From Scortum barcoo (Eukaryota > Chordata > Actinopteri > Centrarchiformes > Terapontidae): 64,000 nt of DNA. The notes under the pieces were generated by a model. That model was given only the letters and a program-made list of their open reading frames with translations, was not told the origin of the DNA and did no database searches. Shown here one piece after another: positions 1-9,800 of this stretch. The stretch covers positions 3,696,602 through 3,760,601 of the forward strand of contig CM041531.1 of NCBI GenBank assembly GCA_023238725.1. The letters run 5' to 3'. The translations under genes and the position numbers were made by a program. Each line of letters begins with the position of its first letter. Within the stretch, counting starts at the first letter, position 1.

Positions 1-841
1 AGGTGTGGACCTGCGGGTCTTTGGAGCGTGAATCCGATTTCGGTCAGATTCTGTGATTTGATTTGGGCGCGAGGCGGCGCTGATTTTTTAAATCTCTGCC
101 GACGCGACAGGAAGTGATGAACCAGGATGGAGCGCGTACAAACGAGGACAGGAACAGTGATGTTAAAGGGATAGAAAATGCACTTTTAAAACCCCACACA
201 GCCTCATGCAATGGTTGTGTGCGTTTGTGTAGTTCGTAGTGGAAAAAAGAAAAGAATAATGACGGAGCCCTTTAAAATGGATCTACTCTTGCAGCATAGT
301 TCTGTATGTAGCGCATAGTGCGAATACGGGGAAGAGACTGGTGGATGGGACCAAGAGGGGAGAAGGGTTAAAAGGCAAAAAGGGTTATTGTCTGTGGGGG
401 TCAGGATGGAGTGTGTGAGCCGTGCTCTTGGTCGTGATGACCAGGAAACAAGGGTTGCTATATTCTTGTCTATGTGATGGAAAAATGGGCAAAACTGCCT
501 GTGCCATCTCCAGTCCAGTCAACAGTAGCTGGCGGACACCCATGCACGTGTGTCCCGATACACCACGCTAGTTTAAAGCTGCGCTCTTTACTTTCTTACT
601 TTGTCTTTTCTATGGTTGCAAGCTCAAAATAAGCATTTGGGAAAAGGAAAGGTGCTTTCGTAGAAACTCAAACGGGCTTCGACAGAGGTGAAAAGACCAG
701 TAGCAACAATAGAAAGGCTCTGCTGTGTCCGTCACTCGGGCTGCGGGCTCCAGTCGAATAGGCAGAATGTCCATCTCAGTAAGTAATAATATAATATACC
801 GTAGTTATCAATAAGTCTTAGTAGATCATACCTGTATAAGC
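1..841. other. jph3 3' flank / probable 3' UTR
   Basis: This lies directly downstream of the jph3 stop codon. It has more mixed base composition than the spacers and probably contains 3' UTR. I saw no canonical AATAAA on the minus strand and no other gene. Confidence 0.4.
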
Positions 842-3800
842 TTAAATAAAGAAGTGAATGAAAAGAATGGCTACTCCAATATTGAGTAAAATGACCATAA
901 CCACCAGAATAGAGCTGGAGCCCTGCAAGACAAGAGCAGAGAGAAGAAGAAAGAGTTGGACACAAGAAAATCAGTCAGAATACAAACAGAGCCAAAGACT
1001 CCACAGCTGTACTCAATTACTTTATATTAGAACAGCTGATCACAAGTAATCCAGTACTGGTTGGAATCATCTCACTATAAACTGCAGACTAAATCAAATT
1101 ATGGAACTTTTACTTTAATACGTTAAGTACATTTAGGTGTTAATACTTTTACTCAAATGAAATCTTGAATGCAAAATTTTACCTGTGAAGTAAAGAAAGA
1201 GTGCAGAAGAGGTTTTTCTGGAGATTTTTTTTTTCGTATTTTCAACCTGTGTTATCTGTTTTATGCTTTTTCCTCTCTGAAACATGACTTTAAACTGCAG
1301 GACTATATACTAAATGCTAAATACTTCATTGTTGCCATGAAGATGAAGCCAGTAAGAGTTGTAAAAGAAAACTTTTTGTTTGGGAACAAAAACAGCAAAA
1401 AAAAAACTTGTTGATTTCATCCAAAACTGATGCAGAATCTAAAAGTGAGTTTATTCAAGTCTTTTGTTCGTTTTATGGAGTATTTCTATTTTCTGCTACT
1501 AACTATTTCTACTTCACTACAATTCAGAGCAAAATATTGTGCTTTGTACTCCACCACATTAATGTGGAAATTCGCAAGCTACCCAGCAGTATAAAAGTGA
1601 TGAACACATAAATGCATCAATAATTATAATTCAATAAATGAATTATTCTGAAATCAGCCATTCTGAATAAAAAGTACTTTCCGTTTTTATACTTTAGTTA
1701 CATTTTGCTGATAATACTTCTGTGCTGTTAACAATATTTTGAATGCAGGACTTTTACCTGTAATAGAGTATTACTACACTATAATATCGACACTTTTAGC
1801 CCCACCTGATAAGGCCAAAATACTTCCTCCTACTTTGCATCTCTTTAATCAATGACTGGTGACGTTTATCACCGTCTGTGTGTTTTTGATAAAACCTCTT
1901 GTGGATGCCGAAGTCAGAACATTTCTACACATCATGACTTTAATGTACGTGTATACAAAGGTTAAGATGTTTGCTAAACTTTTCAATCTACACTTCTCTA
2001 TATTTGTCTGTTTTCACAACAGCCAGAAGGAACGAATGAATGAATTCTTAAAATCTACATCTGCATGTCATTTAATCTAAATTTGATTGATGTAAACGGT
2101 AAACGGCGCAGGGTTAAAAGGTTTAACTGTGAGTTGTGTGCTGGAACTGCCTCGTTTCCAAAAATGCAAAAGTTTTTCCATCAGTGATTATTGATGATTC
2201 ATTTGTCATAATTAACCCTCAGAGACTAAAAGAAAAGTGGAAAACTGACAGGCTGTTTTTGTCAAACACAAAGCGACTCACTGAGTTTGATTTGAGGGTG
2301 AGATGCTCTCCTTCCTGCTCCAGAGTGATGGGCTGAGACTTGAGGGGTGGGGAGAGGGTGAGGTCCCTGTGCAGCGGCCACTCCTCCAGCTCCGCCCCCA
2401 CATTCAGGTTGTCCAGCATCTGTACAGAGTCCATGGATCCCTCTCTGACCGGTCGAAGGCCTCGCGATCGCAGCCTGTTGTTCTTGGGGGCCGGGGACTC
2501 CTGGCCCAGCCCCTGAGACGTCTGCGAGTCCGGACACTGAAGCCTCATATCGACCGTATAGTCATTCATTCGCTCCTCGTCCTGCTCCGTGAGGCGCGAG
2601 TGGGCCGGGCTCCACCTAAGGGTGCTTTCAGCAGTCCAGCCCCCGGTGAGGCCATCTAGCCTTTGGTCGATTACAGCATGCTCATTAAGCTTGTGGTTGG
2701 AGGGGTTGTGCTGCTTTGGATGGTGGTTGGAGTAGACATGCTCTCGAGGGTTGTAACTAGAAGAGACGTGGTCCTTTGCATTGTGATTAGAGGAGATATA
2801 ATCTTGGGACTTGTGATTGGAAGAAGCATGCTCAGAAGTCTTGTGATTGGACATGTTATGTTCCAAGGCCTTGTGATTGGATAAAATGTGCACCTGCGGC
2901 TTGTAGTTGGAAGAGGCATGCTCGCAGGCCTTGTGATTGGTGGAAGAATGATCCCATGTTTTGTGATTGGAGGACGAGTACTCCCTTGACTTGTGATTGG
3001 AAGAGGCATGCTTGGACGGCTTTTGGTTGGACAAGGAGTGCTCCCATGCTCTGTAGGAGGAAGTGTGCTCCCGGGACTTGTGATTGGACAAGGATTTTTC
3101 CCGCGGTTTGTGGTTGGACATCGGGGCTTGCTCATGGCCGTTAATTTGGCCCTCCTGCTCCTCCAGCAGGGAGGGGGTGGTGGAGCGGCTGCTGCCCCCT
3201 CGGTCCGGGTACATGTCATCGGTCCAATTGTTAGCCCCGCCCCTCGGCAGATCCATGCCCCGCCCCTCCACCAGCACCTGGATCTCGGCCCCGCCCTGAT
3301 CGTCCACAGCACTCTGGCGCATGAAGCAAGCATTTCTGGGACGGTGGGCGTGCTTGGGCGGGCTGTGGGGGAGCGAGGCGGGCACGCTCAGCACGGGGCT
3401 GAGATCAGGTGTTATCACAGGCGGCGTGGTGTCCGGCGTGCACAGCTCCGGACTATCTGTTCCCGTGGAGATCACCTCATGGTCTTTGTCCTTGGCGTCC
3501 TGGTGCTTGGGCCTCTGACATTCGAGCCCTACGAAAAACAGTCGGAGAATAGCACCAGTGAAGTGATTTGGCATCGAGCCACAGCGCGAGTCCATCAGAG
3601 CTACAGTGTGTGTGTGTGTGTGTGTGTGTTATTAGCATGCAGAGTAACAAGAGGAGAGAAAAGCTGCGTACAAACTGGATCTTGTGCTGTTAGCTCAGAG
3701 AGGATTATGGGAGTGAATAAACTCGACGTAGTTTGAATTCTCAACGGTTAATCCTCTGAAGTGTGGTGTTTATTATGACATCAAAATATGCATGTAAATA

Positions 3801-6800
3801 CTGAGCCAGCACACAATGTAAATCCACATATCTGATTTCATTTTTTTATGAAGCCATTTAAGGTCGAGGGACTTACACACACTTTGATGTAGAAGATAAT
3901 GAGTGCAGTTCAGTCATTTCCATAATTTGCTGCCTTTTTGTTTAGTCACAACAAATGACTGATATTACAACCCCGGTCTCTGACACTGAAATGACTCTCG
4001 AACTGGTTTCTTATGGAAACTACACATGAGAACCAGCGGTGAATAATCTCCATATAAAACAAAATAAATCTCTGACTAAGGCTGCAGAATCAGGTAGTGA
4101 AACACCAGAAAAGCAAACCTCTCAGCGAGATGTCTGGGATTTTATCCAACATCGTACGAGCAGAGCGGCGTGCATGGAAGCTGAGATTCACTGGAACTAA
4201 AAGCCGACACTTTTCTGCGAGTGCCGTCCACTCACCGTTCCCGTAGATGTGAAAGGAGGGAGAGAGCTCTTTGGCAGCGATCCGGGCCAGTCGACACTCC
4301 TCCATGGCTTTCTGCGCCACTCCTTCAGCTGCCTCCGCCTTCCCACGAGCGTGGCTCATCCTGGGCAGGACAGGTAGAAACACCATTATAAAGCTTGTTA
4401 TCGACGCTGCATCTGTGAAGTTCTGCTCTGTTTGGTCTCATTTCAGCCACACAGCTTTTCTTTAAACAGTGACAGCCTTGTTCTGGGTGTTTCAGTGCAA
4501 TAAGAGAAAAAATGGAGGTAAAGAAGTAAAATGAAAAGGCCTTTGATCATATGATTTTGACTGTTAAATGTTTCTTCCTTCATAAATGTTCATGACCTCT
4601 AAGATCAATCAAGACATCAAACCACAAACTGAAGATGTTTGTTTATTTTTTAAACTTTGATTTGTTTTGTGGTGTTTGATGAGATATCTGTGACTTTCTT
4701 ACTCCACATGGACATCTATCTTACCTTGACATGGCGATCTCTGCTTTCTGCTTGGCGATGTCTGCAGCCTTCTCGGCAGCTTCCACCGCTCGGTCCACCT
4801 TCTCTCTGATTTTACTGGCCCTCAGTGGGATCAGGTTCTTGCGTTTTCCGCTCACCAGCACATTCTGCTTGTACTTTCCTTCCTCCTTGGTGCCGTCGGG
4901 GAAAGTGGTGCATCCGTACCCGTGCCTCTTGTTTCCCGCCCATTCGCCTTCGTAGTGCAGGCCGTCCGAGCGCCGGCTCACGCCCCAGCCGGCCCTCTGG
5001 TCGCTCCGCCACTCGCCGGCGTACATTTCTGTGACGGTGGCGTCCACGGGGGCGCCCTGTTCGCTCTCACTGGTGTTGGAGTGGATGTCAGACGCCGCAG
5101 AGCTGACGGTGCTCATGCCTGCCTCGCTGCAGAAAGAGCTCTGTTTGCTGAGCTGACTGGCCAGAGAGCTTTTGGACTCGGAGCGCCGCAGCTTCAGGCC
5201 ACTCAGGATGGACTGTCGGAAGCGGCCTTTTCTCTTCCTCTGGCGCTCGGCCTCACTCGGAGCCATCAGGGCAAAGCCGCCTCGTCCCACGGGGCTCCCG
5301 GCCAGCCCGGCAACCACCCCGTCGGTGGGCGTGGTGGCGGTGCCGTCCTCCAGCACAGCCGGAGGGCCGTGGCTGTGCTCGGAGCGGAGGGAGTTTATGG
5401 ACGTTCGCAGAGGGAAGAGGATGACGGCTGCCATGCCGTACGGGACACTCTGCCGCACGCCATAGCCATGACGCATCCCACCCAGCCACTGGCCCTGGTA
5501 GGTTCCTGAAAGACAGACAGACACTGTGAGAGTCAGGATGGGAGGTTTTCCTTGTTTTTATCCAAGATAGCTGTGAGACTAAAGATGGCAAAGGCTGTAT
5601 GTTAGCGCTCCACTTTGGTCCAGACTAAAATATCTCAGCAACTATTGAAAGGATTGAAATGAAAATTTGAACAGACATTCTTGGTTCCCAGAAAATGAAT
5701 CCTATTCACTTTGTTGGTTTAATTTTCTTCTGGTGCCACCATGAGGTTGACATTTGTTGTTTTGTGTGAAATATCTCAACAAATATTGGAAGTATTTGGT
5801 CTCATGTTCCATTCAGGATGAACGCTAATAAAGTTGATGATCAAAACTTTTCCTTTAGCGTCACCAATAACCTATTGGTTTTTCCAATATTTTGATAGTG
5901 ACAATCCATCCAATGGTTATTGAAATATTTCACTAAAAGCCAAAGCTCTCCAAGTCATGGTGGCCCCAAAGGAAAAATCATCAGGGTTCATCCTCTGAGG
6001 ATTCTTGATACACGGCAGTCAAACAGATAGTTGTTGAGATATTTCAGCCTGAATCAAAGTGTTTAACAGACAGACCAACACTGGCATCAACTTTAGTTTT
6101 AATCAGCCTCAAAGTGCCAACGTCTCCTGATGAGAGCGGACAAAAGTGATACTGATCTATTAATTTATTTTATTATTTTATTTATTTATTCTATTAAATG
6201 TACTGTTACTTACTTACATGAAAAATAAAACATGTGCATGTCTCAAACAAGTGTAGAGCATTATGTGGCAAAACTACAGCAGGAATAAAATCTTTGAAAT
6301 AATTCAGTACCAAACTGAGGCATGTTGGCAAAACATGAAAACTGTGAATATGAATCAAAGAAACACTTAAAATAAACCCAGAATAACAGCAGATATTTGG
6401 CATTTCCAGGCCGCAGAGAAGTACATATGTACTTTCTAAAAACTGGCCAAGTTCGAGTATTTAGCGAGTGAATCTGGCGTGTTAGAGCCTGAGCTGGTGA
6501 ACATTTGGCAGATTAGACAGAGTGGGTGTACAGAAGACAAACCAACATATTACAACTGAGTCTGATGTGCTCAGTGGAGGAAGGACTCCGATGCTTTACT
6601 TCAGAAAAACGTACAAATACTGAATCTAAAAATGCTCTGCTGTAAGAAGACCTGCCTGAAAATTTTATGTAATTTAAATAAAATAGTATGGAAGTATAAT
6701 TAGGAAACTGTACTTAAAGTATGTAAAGTGCTGTGCTCAAAGTGTATTAAAGTCCAAAGTAAAGTCCTGTGCTCAGTAAAGTGTGAGTTAAAGTCCATAA

Positions 6801-9800
6801 AGTAAAGTCCTGTGTCAGTAAAGTGTAGTTAAAGTCCATAAAGTAAAGTCCTGTGTCAGTAAAGTGGAGTTAAAGTCCATAAAGTAAAGTCCTGCTCAGT
6901 AAAGTGGAGTTCAAGTCCATAAAGTAAAGTCCTGCTCAGTAAAGTGGAGTTAAAGTCCATAAAGTAAAGTCCTGTGTCAGTAAAGTGGAGTTAAAGTCCA
7001 TAAAGTAAAGTCCTGTGCTCAGTAAAGTGGAGTTAAAGTCCATAAAGTAAAGTCCTGTGTCAGTAAAGTGTCCCCTGTGTCTGTTGTCCTGTTGTATGTT
7101 CTCTCATTAGATGAATCTTTCTCCTCATTAATGTAAAAGCAGGATTTTACTGTTGGAGTTTGGTTGAGGTGGAGCTCATTTTCAACTACTGAACAATTTG
7201 ACTGTTTCATTATTTGTACAAAAGAAAGAAAAGCTTTGTTTTTCCAAAATCCTGTGAAATCGATCGAGAACAAAAACGTTTTCTCCACAAACATTTCAAG
7301 TTTAAACCTCAGAGGTTCCCACGTCATCTCCTCTCCTCCTCGTCCTCCTCTCCATCTGACAATGGAAAAATAAATGTCAGTCGACACCCGGACCTCCTGG
7401 AAGGAGGAGAGCTCCCCGGAGAGACTTGAAAAAAAAGCAGGTCTGCTGTAGGGAGAGGTCAACATCGTACAGCCTCCATCCTCTCCTCTAATCTCCAGGG
7501 TGAACAGAGCGAGAGGTGAAGCAGATCCAGAGGTTCATATTTCTGGGCAGGAAATTCGACAGCCTTCTGTTCAGCTCGGTTTCATTTACAGGAGAGCTCG
7601 GCAGCTCGGAGAGCTTTATGTCATGAAAGATGTTTTAACAGCTGTCTACATGCAGTCTGGGCTTAGCCTCCGTTCCTCCCGATACATCAGACTCAGAGTC
7701 AGAGTAAAAAGTAATCGATCAAGCAAGGTGACTGAAACTGTGCTGCGTTCAATGATTATTTTCTCAGTTCATCAATATAGTCTCAGAAATTACTCCTCCT
7801 CTCTTTTGAGAAGTTGGAAATACAGATCATTTCGTATTTTTGCTTGAAATTTGTTTCTTTCTATTTGTTTTTCTCTCTTTGAGTTCAATGACTTTTTCAG
7901 GATTTTCAAATTTTCTCAGAACTAAAAGATAATCTAAACGACCTGTGGCTGTTCAGCTATATGGATTTTATAATTGACATTTTCACAGTCACAACTTTTT
8001 CAGCCCAAACGGCCAAATCATCACTTTGAACACATCATCGCCATACAGTATGTTTTTGTTATATCTATATTTCTTATAGAGCCTGTCAAGTTTTATGAAG
8101 AAAAAAAACTGTTTTTTTTGATGATTAATTATCTTTGTGCAGAAATGAACAGAAACAATAACAATTAACATTAAGGGCCAAAAAAGTATATTGATCTCAT
8201 CAAAATAAAACTGCTCTTTTCGATTAAAACATTTGGGCTAACTGTGTGTAGTGAAACAAGCTGAAAACTTATCACCTTTTAAAGTTGTAGTCAATGTGTT
8301 TGCAGACACAGAACAACATTTTATCAGTCTGTAGTGCTGCTCGTGTCACCTGATGGATTAAAGTCCATTATTTTCTCTCTTTTAGCTCTGTTTTTGGTCT
8401 CCACCACCTCCTGCTCCTGAGGAACATACCTGTTTCTATGAACTTCACCTGTGTCTGTGAGTTTGTCGACACTGAAGCGAAACATAAAATTGTCATAAAA
8501 ACAAAACAATGTCACTATGAACGTTATAGATCATAATGTAAAAATTAGCTTATCATATCTCAGCAGCCCACTCGAGATATTCCTCAAATGATTTGCTGTG
8601 AATGAATTTAACATCAGAAGAAGAAAATATGTGATTGTTCAAAGAGGAGCCTCGCTCAGCGTCTTGGTGGACTTTTTCAAATCACTCTCACTGAGTGGTT
8701 GTGACAGAGCCAGACTGCTGCTGTATAATGATTGATCGATAGATATTACAGTCCTTCGCCTCGCCCCGAGGTCACTGTGAAAAAACACACAGCTGATTTA
8801 CAGTTATTCAACATGTGGTTAAATGCCAGCAGCGTTTCCGATGTTTACAGTGGTTCTGCTGTTGGAGGGTTGGGAACTCGCCGCTCTCTTGTCGTGTAAT
8901 TACGGCTTTTAAATTAATGTGGTGATTAGTTTCTGGGAAATGACACAACTTTGGATATTTCCTGCATCGTGCCACTAAATGAACGACAGTGTTTGTTTCA
9001 TGGTGAACAGCAAAGACGACTGACAGGTTTACATGAAGAGAAATATTCTAATCAAACTATAATTGGCCCAGCTTATCTGCCAGCACACATCATTTCCTGT
9101 TCGCTCAGAATCATAAAGATTTATTTCTCCTATCCAGAGACAACGACTCTGAGCTGTCCGTGGTGCTGATACCAAACACTGCTGAAAATAGATTTACAAT
9201 ATTTACCTCCAACATGAAGTGAATATAAATATAAAAGAAATATAAAATACTGAAAAAACTGAACTTAAGTACAGTACTTGAGTAAATATACTTAGTTACT
9301 TTCCACCACTGTCAGTGTGTATTCCATCATGTCCTGTTAGTACAATAATATAAATTATGTTGGTTTCCTTGTTTAATGGGTAAAAAACTGGCGTCTATGA
9401 AGGTGCGACTATAAACTGTTTAAAATGAATCCTGCCAGTCTGACAAACCAAACCACATCCACAAAATATTTTTTACTTTTTTACATTTTCATGAGTTTCC
9501 TGTTACTTTAAAGTTATTTTCATTTTTAAGGTTTCCTCAAACTAAAAACATGATTCACTGAGAGTCGACCTGGAGCTGTCCGCGGTTCTGAATAAAAACA
9601 CCGCTTAAAACAGATTTACAATATTTACCTCCAACATGTACTGAAGTAGAAGCATAAAGTACTGTAAAATTATACTACTCAAGTAAAGTACATTAAAGTT
9701 GTACTTTACTTCCCACCGTCAGTGTGTATTACATCATGTCCTGTTAGTATAATAATATAAATTATGTTGATTTCGTGTTTACTAAGGCTAAAATAGTTGT

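Noticed and set aside
2671..3333. A 220-codon alternative minus-strand frame rich in Pro/Thr/Ser
   Set aside because: It is a frame shadow of the same repeat in jph3; the conserved protein lies in the other frame.
2993..3736. A 247-codon open frame on the plus strand across jph3 exon 4
   Set aside because: It is antisense to conserved junctophilin sequence and kept open by the 30-bp repeat, whose period is a multiple of three; the translation resembles nothing known.
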